Shown here: positions 8,750-17,700 of the stretch, in pieces | How positions within the stretch are numbered: position 1 is the first letter of the stretch | How the letters are laid out: every line of letters begins with the position of its first letter | Assembly: GCA_009602725.1 (NCBI GenBank) | Contig: WELB01000133.1 | Coordinates: forward strand, 26,156-50,127 | Direction: 5' to 3' | Source: Spirogloea muscicola | Taxonomy: Eukaryota; Streptophyta; Zygnematophyceae; Spirogloeales; Spirogloeaceae | DNA length: 23,972 nucleotides | Program-made: the position numbers and the translations under genes | The notes under the pieces: generated by a model | What the model was told of the DNA's origin: nothing | Seen by the model: the letters and a program-made list of their open reading frames with translations, nothing else | Database searches by the model: none

Positions 8750-9720
8750 TCACTTGGCTAATCCGAACTGAAGGACGCTTTTCCGCCCTCTAGTTACTCC
8801 GATCTGCACTTGTTGGCTTGTCCCACAGGCCCTGAGGTGGTGGGCGTCCACAATCTCCTCCAAGACGCCCTGGCGGGCTTGATGCGCGACGCCGGCTACC
8901 GGGCCATTGTGGAAGTAGGCAATGTAATGCCCACCACCACGGATTCCCACGGTCGCCATCACCGTCGCACCCTGGACATTGTGGGTGTACAACCTGGCGG
9001 AGGCCCACGAGCCTTGGTGGATGTGGTGGTGACCGAGGCATACAAGAGTTCCGCTTCCACACACATTGCTGGCCACGCAGTGGGAGGTGCTGAGCAGAGA
9101 AAGCTCCGACACTACTCTGACTACCCCCGCAGCGACCACCTTCTCCCGGCCGCAATCGACACTTTCGGCTGCTTGGGTCCTCGCTTCCATACCCTACTTG
9201 AGAACATAGCGAGTCTGGGATATGCACGACGCGAGGATATGCTTCCAGCCCAGATGGGTATGCCGGCTGTCTACATGTCATTTTTGCGACGTCGAGTGTC
9301 AGCTTGTCTGCAGCGAGCTCAGGCTCATGCGTCGTATCAGAAAGCTGGTCGAGCCTTGGCTGGTAGTTCGAGAGCTTGTCGATTGCCATCCGGTATTCGA
9401 GCATCACTTAGCGACCTCTATGTGCTGACTCGTGGTTACTGAGCGGGTCGGCTTAGCAGCAGGTGACGTGCATTTGTCAATGTGCTTGCCTTTGAACTTG
9501 GCCACACATGGCCTCCCCATCTCTTAATACACACATCTCGATCTGCACGTGTTGGCTAGGGATTCTCAAGCGACCATTCGCGGAAGTCAAGGAAAGTAGT
9601 TTCGTGCTTGCGCCTTTCAGGCCTCATTCATTCACTTTTGGGCTGGCCTCTCACAGCCATTGCCTTGCATTGGAAGAGCTATGTGTGCTTTCTACTCCAG
9701 CACGTGGTTTTTATGATCCT
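8750..9720 (+). mobile_element. Older retroelement copy, split by insertion 8819-9538
   Basis: The left part (about 8755-8818) encodes the ORF end KDAFPPSSYSDLHLLA, like FRPASYSDLHLLTRGY in the copy at 16951-17700. The right part resumes at 9539-9557 with the same target sequence and continues as a 3' UTR with a hairpin block (GGGCTGGCCTCTCACAGCC, about 9645-9663), then TTGCCTTGCATTGGAAGAGC and a CTTTCT end. This older copy was the target of the D insertion. Confidence 0.68.
8819..9538 (+). mobile_element. D-type 5'-truncated retroelement insertion with 19-bp TSD
   Basis: The insertion is flanked by CGATCTGCACTTGTTGGCT (8800-8818) and CGATCTGCACGTGTTGGCT (9539-9557), a 19-bp duplication with one mismatch. 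Inside is one open frame to the stop at 9440-9442. It shows LQDALAGLMRDAGYR, a HRRTLDIVGV block, [64 protein letters not shown] and the terminal SDLYVLTRGY. By pattern these are the D...D...K residues of a PD-(D/E)xK-like domain. The 3' UTR (9443-9538) ends in an AATACACACATCT-type sequence. The start is a truncation point, not an ATG. Truncation plus TSD is the expected product of target-primed reverse transcription. Confidence 0.88.
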
Positions 9721-9739
9721 CTCGCACACGACTGTTCAG

Positions 9740-10407
9740 GACTCTAAGCCGTGGCCAAAGCTTGGGATCGCACCGCACTGAACCTACACTGCTGTGTTAC
9801 AGTTCGCACTTCACTTCAAACGCCGCACAAGGTTCACAGGGCAGAGTTGGCCTGGCGGCAAGTGCCACTTCTGTAGGTCATCATGTCTCATTGCTCGCCA
9901 GCTTGAGCAAGGGTGTGAAAATGACAAGTTGCACAGGAATGCTGGTCTGCATGCAGGCTCCGTGCAGGCATGCCAGTAAGCTTGACCTCGCCAGCTGTGC
10001 AATGCAACTGTCACCTCCTGCAGAGCATGCTGAGCTTGATCTCTACAAAGGGAGACTATCTCATTTAACATCCTCGGGCTTTAGCTCTGCATGAGGTGGC
10101 AGCCGTTACCACTCTGTGCTGGAGACCAGGACTTATAAACATCCACTGGACTCAATGACGATGCCATTCAATCTGGTCTGCTCAACCATTAGGGCCGCTT
10201 CTGTCTCGCCACTGAACGCCACAGAATAATGGCGCGAGCAGAGCCCGACGCCAGCCTCTTTGACGCACCGTCTCGTCAAGACCCCTTAAGTGAGGGTTGC
10301 AACAATAGAAGGTAAGGGTAAGAAAGGCAAATGACAGGTTACTCTACCACAGCTAATGGCAGAGTCCTGACTCCAAGCTATGCTGATCAAGTGTACAATG
10401 GGTGGCG
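9740..10407. other. Intergenic, 3' side of the HECT gene
   Basis: I see no supported gene. The open frame at 9762-10094 on the plus strand has no recognisable motif and no splice-consistent partner. The stretch separates the retroelement block from the end of the HECT ligase gene. Confidence 0.55.
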
Positions 10408-13400
10408 TCACCGGAGCTGGAACTGATTGCCGCTCTCCGCCATGGCCATGAGTAGGTTGCTTTGCAGGTCGGTGTAGGTGTGGTAGTCAGGTAAAATGAG
10501 CTCGTTGAAGCACGTGTGAGCCTTCATGGAAAAGGTACGGTTGTGGAAAATGGTCAATGAAAGTTGAAAGCAGCAGCACTGATGTTGATGTTACATGTAG
10601 GAAATAGAGAGGAGGCACCCAGATGTTCCAGTTGTTGTGTATTTCAATTTATAGTCTATCGGATTGTCTTGAGAGGGACCTGAGGCATCCGCGTAAAATC
10701 AAGCACACGAACAATGTGAAAGAGCCTTGGACCATCGCTTCCTTGCAGCCCCTGCAAGCCATTGAACCTTCGGACTTCATCATGCCCTACTACTGGACCA
10801 TGTGAAATGCACCCCTAGTCATGGCGGACTCCTTTGACTTCTTGCAGACTGAGCAAAGGTAGACAGCGCATTGTTCACACGTGCCAGAAACTATTCCTGG
10901 TGAGACTGAGGAACATTCCACAGCATGCTAAGCGAGAGTAGAGTGTCCTCCTTCCAGAAGGTATGAGGGTTATAGATGCGCCTGCGAACAGCGCAGATAA
11001 AGGCTGACCTTGAAGCCCTCGGGATACGGTAGCTGGAGAGAGAGAAATGGCAATACCAAAGGGGTCAAAACAGCACGAAGCGGCAGCCTCGGACTCAGCT
11101 TGCACCTTCCCAAGATGTGCTTCCTTGCATTACTAACAGAGGCATCGGAGTCCACCCATCTATTTCCTTGTCATGCTAGAGTGAGCAGTAGAGACGAGAA
11201 AAGTAAATGGGAGTGTCAGCTAAGAGTTGCACCTTCGAAGAACCAGTCACAAATTGGAGGAGTCTACCCCTCATTTCCTCGTTCCACAAACCTACCAGCT
11301 GCCACTCCAAGGTGCACCAGTCAATGCCACACCAAGCCACACCAAGTCAATGCCATCCTTGACAGACATCTATCCGAGATGACAAGCATTCACAAAGGAG
11401 GGACGCGCTGCCAGAAGCGTGCTGCCAGGCACGCTGCCATTGAAGGAAGAGGAGAATGTGGACCTGCCAAAACCATTGGATGACAAGGCAGTCCTTCTCA
11501 TCCTTGTAGCCTGACTTGTATACGGTGTTCCGGCGCCTGGCACACACCCTTAGACGTGCTGTTTGGTAAGAATGCAGCAAGCTGATAGAGCACACCTTAC
11601 AATGTGACGCAGTGCATGGGGTTGGGTATCAACAAGCAGACTGTCCAGCAACAGATGAGACGGGGAAGCGGCCCTCGCAGGAGCCTGTACATGCGGTCTC
11701 AAGCATTTAGAACCCAGGTGTACAGTGATAAGAAATGCACCAGTTGTCAATGTCGATACAAGGGGCCCCACTTATCAACCATTCCAGCTCTTGTTCGTTG
11801 AAATCCTATGTGGACACAAAATGAATTGTCATTAGCTGCATTTGTGGTGCATGACCTGAACTAAGTGGTAAACTGTGAGGATCTCAATATTACTGTGAGG
11901 ACCTCAACTTCACAGCTACATGCTAGCACACGGATGTCCGCTTGAATCCAAATATGAAAGCTCCTGTGCATGAGAAGCCTAAGAAGCCCATCCCTGGACC
12001 CATTCAAGGCATCAAAACACAATGGTGGCAAAGCATCGTCCCAGCTGTATTTTAAGGTTTTTCAGATTGATAATAGCACGTGACATGTGCACACAAGCAG
12101 CATATCAACTTCTGAGCTGCTAGGCTAGATTAACGCGCCCATGCAATTCTGATTGAGGCTCCGCAACATGATACAACATGATAGAGTAAATGTTCGCCCA
12201 GCAGTACCTTGAGGTCATTGAGATCAATGATCCTGCCAAGTCCTGCTCTCAGAGCATTAATCTGTGGCTTCACACTCTCTGCAGGCAGAGGGAGATAGTA
12301 ACAGCCTTGTCATGCAAGACATCGTCTGAGGAGGCACTTGCTTTTGGTTGCACGACAAGTTGGGAGTGACCAAGTTAGACAAGCTCAGATTGCAGCGTGC
12401 TTCAGTCACAGTCCTCAGTTAAAGCCCAACCAGTGAGTCGCCATGAAGCGAGGAGGTCCACATATTCGCGCTTGTTCTTCTCAGTCACTTTTACTTTGCG
12501 GCCCCTCCTCTTCAACTGCACAATGTCATGACATGGGCTGCCCAATCTTCAGAAAGGCAGCCTGCTCAGGGGGTTTACACAAGCTTTCCGTAGCAACTTA
12601 ATATACTTCCCAGGCCATCAGCAAAAAATTGACTAGGTGAAACTGATTGTTGATGAATGTCTGATGCAAATCTGCCCTCACAGGCCATCATGATCATAAC
12701 AGCCACACAGTCTGTGTAGACACCCACCTCCACTTCCTCGTGAGCACCAAAAGCCTCCTTTCCTGCCGTGAAGGTCAGTCCAAGCTCCATGTCCTCTATG
12801 TCATGCTCCAGAAGCTGTGGAGAGCACAGAGAGGAGGCCCAAGTGCTTATACATGGGATCAAGAAGAGGCCCATGTTAGGATCCCACTTCTGGAGCATCT
12901 GCTAAAATGAACTGCGCAAAACTCCAGACTGAGGCATAGAAGGCATTGCTCAACGACAGACTTAGACTTAGTCCATCGCGCACGAGGAGAACTGGCAGCT
13001 TCCGACTTACCCAGCACAGACTCTTGTGGTACTGGCAGTCGACTTTAGCCATATCCTGGTACGTCACAGGTCTACCGAGTAGTTGCTTGTGCAGGACTGG
13101 TGTGAATGTAGCACCCAGGAGGCAGCCCTCCATGATGGCCTTACCTATGCAGAGACCTACAAATTCGAACACATCTAGGTGCTCTGGGTTGACGCAAGAA
13201 TCTGGATTGATCTGCTACACACAATTAATGAACAAGACTATCATGTATCCTTTCCCTGGCGCCGGGTGGCATCAGTCTGGGCAATGGATACATGATTGTT
13301 GATCTAGAAATATGGAACAACAGCGAAAGCTCAAAGCTGGCATCATTGGCATGTTCCAAGGAGAAACCATGGCTTGCACACATGTCAACACTGGTCTTGC

Positions 13401-14775
13401 CTGGTATGTGTATTGGTCAGTTGCTCCTCGAGAGAAAAGGGCGTACTGTGGGTTGACAACCTCCCTGCTCACCGCGTCGAACCAATCACGCGTCATTCCT
13501 CCATCGTCACGACCAACCTCGTCAACAAATTGGACGAAGAGCCAACTGCGGAGGTCCTCTTCTGGAGCTGCAGCAAACTGCCAGCCAACATGTGCACTCC
13601 CCTGTCAGCATGTGTGCATGGCATCTGCAGCGAGATTGTCGCCTGCACAGCCCGTGCTTCCAACGAAGAAGCACTCCACAAAATGTGAGGCTGACAACGT
13701 CTGCAGTGCATTCATTCCTCCCTGGTGCTGACTGTCGTTACCTGCATGAATGAATCCTCCAACACATGGTCTCTGCGTACAACTACAGGAAGAACTGGAG
13801 GATCGATAGGGACAGATGACTGTCCCTTGTCAATCACCCGCTGTCTGGACGTGCTCCTGAGATGCCGCAAGCAGGACGGCTCAGGAGCATGATGAGTAGG
13901 GATACAAGACCAGGCGCGGCATCTGCCATGCTGCCTGCTATTTAACTGCAATGGGTGGGACAAGTGAGATGTCCCCTCCAGCCACTACAAAGATGGAGGG
14001 GTGCCTCACCTCACCAGCCAACTCCGCTTCAGCTGGAACAGAGACTCCTGCGGCAGGTGCTTGTTGAGCTCCTTGAGCGTCTCAATGTTTGGGGTGTCCA
14101 GGAAGGACGGCCCAGAGTCAGACCTACTGAGCAGCGACTGCAGCCGTGCAGCAGGGAGGAAGGACGGGGGGTGTTCTGATGAATGCTCCAGAGTGAAGGC
14201 ATCGGTGAAGTGGCCAACCGCATGCTCCCTGTAGTGCAGCACAACAAATTGCTCACAGCAGCGATCCACGGTCCTCTTGAGTGGCCAGTGCCAGGAGCAG
14301 TGTCCCAGCAGCGACGGACGGACGCCTATCCATGCCGGACCGACGTCCATGCACACTGGCAGCCGGCACTCTCTCACAGATTCGTGAGACGACTGGCGCC
14401 TTGCGCTGAGGCGGCTGGCAGCAACGCAATTGCAGCATGAAGGAATGACGCGTTCTCAGGATTCGGGCCTATTCACGAGGCAGCCATCACTGTCTGCAGT
14501 CGACGGGGCTCGGATGCGCCACACCCGGTACGAGAGCGATGCCTCCGCGCACGACGGCCCCCTCACCTCGCCAATTCGGCGGCCACAGAGCTCCTCCGGG
14601 TGCCGCGGCGTCGGCGCCGCAGGATGCACCCGGAGCCGGCAAAGGTGAGGCAGCTGAGCGCGAGCCAGAAGAGGAGCAGGCCGCCGTGCGGCGGTCGGTG
14701 CGCCGTGTCGGCCGCGCGGTCGCCGGCGTCGGCGCCGGGGCCGGGGCGCCCGAGCTGGCGCCGGCGGGCCGCCAT
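10408..14775 (-). CDS. HECT-type E3 ubiquitin-protein ligase
   Basis: HECT ligases accept ubiquitin on a cysteine and pass it to substrates. The domain is rebuilt from twelve exons with matching phases: ~13925-13742 (VVVRRDHVLEDSFMQ), 13577-13401 (VDEVGRDDGGMTRDWF), 13211-13011 (NPEHLDVFEFVGLCIGKAIM), 12814-12728 (LEHDIEDMELGLTFT), 12515-12431 (KVTEKNKREYVDLLASWRLT), 12278-12208, 11805-11741 (NEQELEWLISGAPCIDIDNW), 11536-11464 (NTVYKSGYKDEK...QWFWQ), 11298-11233 (LLQFVTGSSK), 11032-11009, 10751-10680 and 10521-10408. From the 13577 exon to the stop this gives 344 residues, the usual HECT length. The catalytic cysteine is in AHTCFN (codon 10512-10510), 33 residues before the C-terminus, as expected. 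Upstream, 14298-14010 is a likely exon. 14775-14567 could be exon 1, encoding a hydrophobic segment (residues 31-52) between basic stretches, so the ligase may be membrane-anchored. The 5' half is tentative. Confidence 0.92.
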
Positions 14776-15124
14776 GGCCGGCGCGCGGGCGCCGGGGCGG
14801 CGGCCGCGGCTCCTGTCTGCTACCGCATGCGTCGATCTGTCCCCTCAGCGGTCCCAAGCGCTCGCTTTGCTCCGCCGAGCCGGTCGCGGCCTTGCAGCAG
14901 CCTCTGGCCTTGCCCAGCGCAGCGGGGTAAGGGACCCTAGCCTCTCTGATTTGCGGCTGCTTAGCAGGGGTTACTGAGTAATTTGTAGCTGCTTTCTTTC
15001 TTTGTGTGCTTTGGTTTCTTAGCGCTTCCTCTGGCTTCCTCTGGCCCCCTTCTCGTTCTTTGTTCATTCTTTTTTGGGCTGGCTTGTCCAGCCCCTACCC
15101 TCAATGGGCGAGCCCTTTCTTCGG

Positions 15125-15469
15125 TAGACTTTCCTGCAGCCGGGTCGCTGGCGCAAGTGTATCGCATGCGCTTGGCCGTCTCGCTGCAGAGGTCCATGGC
15201 CCGTGCGCTGCACCTTCGTGCCGGGAGAGCCCTCGCTGCTGCCTCTGGCTCTGTCCAGGGGACCCACTTCCAGGACCCTAGCCCTCTCTGATTTGCGGCT
15301 GCTTAGCAGGGGTTACTGAGTAATTTGTAGCTGCTTTCTTTCTTTGTGTGCTTTGGTTTCTTAGCGCTTCCTCTGGCTTCCTCTGGCCCCCTTATCGTTC
15401 TTTGTTCATTCTTTTTTGGGCTGGCTTGTCCAGCCCCTATCCTCAATGGGCGAGCCCTTTCAATTCAAA
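15125..15469 (+). mobile_element. Retroelement copy B, nested in the tail of copy A
   Basis: Copy B begins at the ORF segment GSLAQVYRMRLAVSLQRSMA (about 15138) and runs through ALHLRAGRALAAASG. A one-base insertion near 15282 then puts a stop before the SDLRLLSRGY end. Its 3' UTR is nearly identical to that of copy A, with a hairpin at 15418-15437. TTTCTTCGG occurs at 15116-15124 and 15470-15478, fitting a 9-bp TSD at the very end of copy A. Copies A and B therefore form a direct repeat of about 190 bp (14926-15120 and 15274-15464). Confidence 0.8.
15418..15437 (+). repeat. Class I 3'-UTR stem-loop (representative)
   Basis: A 7-bp stem (GGGCTGG / CCAGCCC) with a short loop, followed by CTCAATGGGCGAGCCCTTTC. 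The same unit lies at 1652-1671, 3725-3744 and 15076-15095 on the plus strand, and 3207-3226, 4126-4145 and 15558-15577 on the minus strand. Related hairpins with other flanks occur near 9645 and 17650. The loop and both stem halves vary together in several copies. In non-LTR elements such 3' structures commonly serve as the reverse-transcriptase recognition site; that role is inferred here. Confidence 0.75.
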
Positions 15470-15531
15470 TTTCTTCGGCTCCTCCCCCTCACCTCACCTG
15501 CCCTCCGACTGCTGACACGGGGTTCACCAAG

Positions 15532-15737
15532 AAGAAAGGGCTCGCCCATTGAGGATAGGGGCTGGACAAGCCAGCCCAAAAAAGAATGAACAAAGAACGA
15601 GAAGGGGGCCAGAGGAAGCCAGAGGAAGCGCTAAGAAACCAAAGCAGACAAAGAAAGAAAGCAGCTACAAATCACTCAGTAACCCCTGCTAAGCAGCCGC
15701 AAATCAGAGAGGCTAGGGTCCTGGAAGTGGGTCCCCT
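15532..15737 (-). mobile_element. 206-bp retroelement insertion in inverse orientation, perfect 13-bp TSD
   Basis: GGGGTTCACCAAG at 15519-15531 and 15738-15750 flanks a minus-strand class I copy. The copy is truncated 20 or so codons before the ORF end and reads DPSLSDLRLLSRGY-like codons, then the 3' UTR with a hairpin (15558-15577), ending in GGGCGAGCCCTTTCTT. Without the insert, the flanks join into a sequence resembling the ORF end and class III UTR at 16770-16850 (CTGCTGACACGGGG...GGCTCCG). This is the cleanest evidence in the window for target-primed insertion of the family. Confidence 0.92.
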
Positions 15738-15932
15738 GGGGTTCACCAAGAGTAGCCTGTGGCTCCGTAGTACAGTCAGAGCTCGTAGTACAGTCACGTA
15801 CACCCTCTGCATGCACCTGGCTGGCTTTTCACAGCCGCTCTTCCCGGCTCAGCAGCCGCATACTCCTCACAGCCTCTCCTCCGTTGCGGGCTTGCACAGC
15901 CGGGCTGCTCTTCCTCCAAAGCTGGAGCACCG

Positions 15933-16455
15933 ATGTCAACTGTGCCTGGCTGGGCACCGTCCAGAGCGGAGCGTGAAACGGAGAGGCATTTTAAGGACCA
16001 ACCCCCAGGAGACCATTGCTATCCATGGGCTGTAACTTTCACTGGCTACGGCAGGAAATGGTCCTCCCTCATTCAGCAACTGGCCAGACTGGTTGACGCA
16101 CATCGTGGCAGTCGGTCGGGCGTCTTAAGGAGCACTGGCATTTCACAGGTATAACTTTGCATACTACAGAATGCGGCTCTCGCTTAGTTTGCAGCCCTCG
16201 CAAGGTCTGGCTGTTCATTAGTGTGCTGGGCGCGCTCTAAGTCAGGCCACCGGCTTCCGTGCCGGCTCCCCAGATTAGCTTGTCGATATGTATGTGCTTA
16301 CCCGTGGGTACTATCGTCACACTGTTACCTTAATCACCTCAGCATAGGGCTTCGTTTCACGGAGCCCCTTTCTTTTGCACTAATTTTTGCCTGAAGAATG
16401 TCTTGGCTTGGCTTGGCCACCCTTTCACTTCATGCTCACCGCGCGCCTTCTCCCT
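15933..16455 (+). mobile_element. A-type retroelement copy, decayed, class II 3' UTR
   Basis: The copy is homologous to 18155-18655. It starts at VPGWAPSRAERETERHFKDQ and continues GYGRKWSSLIQQLARLVDA, then YYRMRLSLSLQPSQ and CAGRALSQATGF, to the end MYVLTRGY (about 16290-16312). Several frame changes and stops interrupt it. The class II 3' UTR ends in CACCGCGCGCCTTCT at about 16450. The segment 15751-15932 before it is a decayed class III UTR with a GGCTGGCTTTTCACAGCC hairpin. Confidence 0.75.
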
Positions 16456-16467
16456 CCCCTCAAGAAG

Positions 16468-16910
16468 TTGCTCAAGTACAAGGACCAGCCGGCGGGTGAT
16501 ATCTTTCACCCCCTGGCCATGGACATCCATGGGTGTTACGGGGGTCGGTGGTCCTCGTTACTTTCGCTGCTGGCCTCTCAAGCTGACCAGCGGCACCGGG
16601 AACAGGGTGCAGCCCTTCCCGGTGCCTCGGTGCCTTTGGATCTTATGTCCTGCTACCGAATGCGTTTGTCTATGTGCCTACAGCGGTGTCAGGCGATTGG
16701 TTTGCATTGCCGGGCTGGTCGCGCCCTTGCAGCAGCCTCTGGTTAGCGCAGCGAGGTTGCTCTTCCTCCCCTCAGCTCATCTGACTTCCTACTGCTGACA
16801 CGGGGGTATTGAGGGCGCCCTGTCTGCCTCGCCTTTGGCTCCGTCATTAACACCTGTATGCATCTGGCTGGCAGTTTACAGCCGATTCTTTAATATCAGC
16901 AGCCGCATTT
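16468..16910 (+). mobile_element. Retroelement copy E (class III), 443 bp, 11-bp TSD
   Basis: CCCTCAAGAAG at 16457-16467 and 16911-16921 forms a perfect TSD. The copy starts at KYKDQPAGDIFHP and reads MDIHGCYGGRWSSLLSLLAS, then CYRMRLSMCLQRCQ and AGRALAAASG. It then meets an in-frame TAG (16744-16746) and continues in the same frame to SSSDFLLLTRGY with the true stop at 16810-16812. The roughly 100-bp 3' UTR carries the class III hairpin (GGCTGGCAGTTTACAGCC) and ends in CAGCAGCCGCATTT. One nonsense mutation is the only break in this reading frame. Confidence 0.88.
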
Positions 16911-16950
16911 CCCTCAAGAAGCTCATCTTTCTGGCTACCTACTCTTGTCT

Positions 16951-17700
16951 TGGGAGCGGACAGGAACACACGACCTGCTGTGGAATGCAATGTTTGGCAT
17001 CTTCGTCGAGGCGGTTTATACGGTGGCGCTCGAGAATACCAGCATCATGCCTCCGACCGCTGGGGCGGATGGCTGCATCCACACCCGGCGCGCCGATCTC
17101 GTCGCCAGCGCGTTCGGCGGGGGGCCTCGGCTCATCGCCGACATTGTCACGACTGACTGCTTTGTTACCAGCAGCGCCGAACGCTCGTCGGAGGAGGCGG
17201 GCTACGCAGTCTGCCAAGCGGCGGGCGCAAAGGAACGGAAATACTCGGACCACTCGGTGGGAGACGAGTTTGTTCCACTGGCAGTCGACGTGCACGGAGC
17301 TTTTGGCACAAAATGGCTTGACTTGCTTCACCGCCTTGCGCGGCGTGCAGCGGCCCGCCACCTCGGGCAGCAGGGCGAGCAGCCCGGCTTCAATGTCGCC
17401 GGGTCCCTCGCTCAGGTCTTCCGAATGCGTTTGGCCATCTCGATGCAGCGGTCCCTTGCCTTCGCGGTTCACTTGCGTGCAGGCCGAGCTTTGGCGGCGG
17501 CCTCCGGCTTCCGTCAGGGCGACGTCTTTCGGCCGGCTAGCTACTCAGACTTGCATCTCCTGACGAGAGGTTACTGAGCGTTCCCTGGCTGATGTCTTAG
17601 TCCTGGTCCTTCGCACTCCGGCTCCTCCAGACCTTGTCCATTCCTTTGGGCTGGCCTTTCCCAGCCACCAGTCAACCTGGCCGCACTTTCTTTCTGACTT
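16951..17700 (+). mobile_element. Retroelement copy C, 750 bp, open ORF tail, perfect 13-bp TSD
   Basis: CCTACTCTTGTCT at 16938-16950 and 17701-17713 flanks it. One uninterrupted frame runs from the truncation point to TGA 17575-17577, so about 205 residues of the ORF's C-terminus are intact. Putative nuclease residues are Asp (codon 17095) in TRRADLV, Asp (17140) in LIADIVTTD, and Lys (17230 or 17239) in AKERKYSD. The conserved VPLAVDVHGAFGTKWLDLL, SLAQVFRMRLAISMQRSLAF, HLRAGRALAAASGF and SDLHLLTRGY follow. The 3' UTR (17578-17700) has a GGGCTGGCCTTTCCCAGCC hairpin and ends CCGCACTTTCTTTCTGACTT. The lack of stops suggests a recent insertion. It is the best representative of the domain in the window. 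Confidence 0.92.

Larger units (their letters stand above)
14815..15475 (+). mobile_element. Retroelement copy A (class I), itself hit by copy B
   Basis: Copy A starts within the ORF near SATACVDLSPQRSQ and reads [17 protein letters not shown], then DPSLSDLRLLSRGY-stop (TGA 14975-14977). It has the class I 3' UTR with a hairpin at 15076-15095 and CTCAATGGGCGAGCCCTTTC. An 8-bp repeat CGGCTCCT at 14807-14814 and 15476-15483 is the likely TSD of the whole block. The left boundary lies only 31 bp upstream of the putative HECT start codon, so the element sits in that gene's 5' flank or leader. Confidence 0.75.
15257..15737. repeat. Long inverted repeat (arms about 205 bp, spacer about 70 bp)
   Basis: 15257-15463 (end of copy B) and 15534-15737 (the inverted insertion) are near-perfect reverse complements. 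They could fold into a long hairpin as RNA or single-stranded DNA. The repeat comes from two independent insertions and not from a palindromic element, as the separate TSDs show. Confidence 0.9.

Noticed and set aside
15257-15737. Long inverted repeat as a foldback DNA transposon or MITE
   Set aside because: Each arm has its own TSD and carries ORF codons and a UTR, so it is two independent LINE-type insertions.
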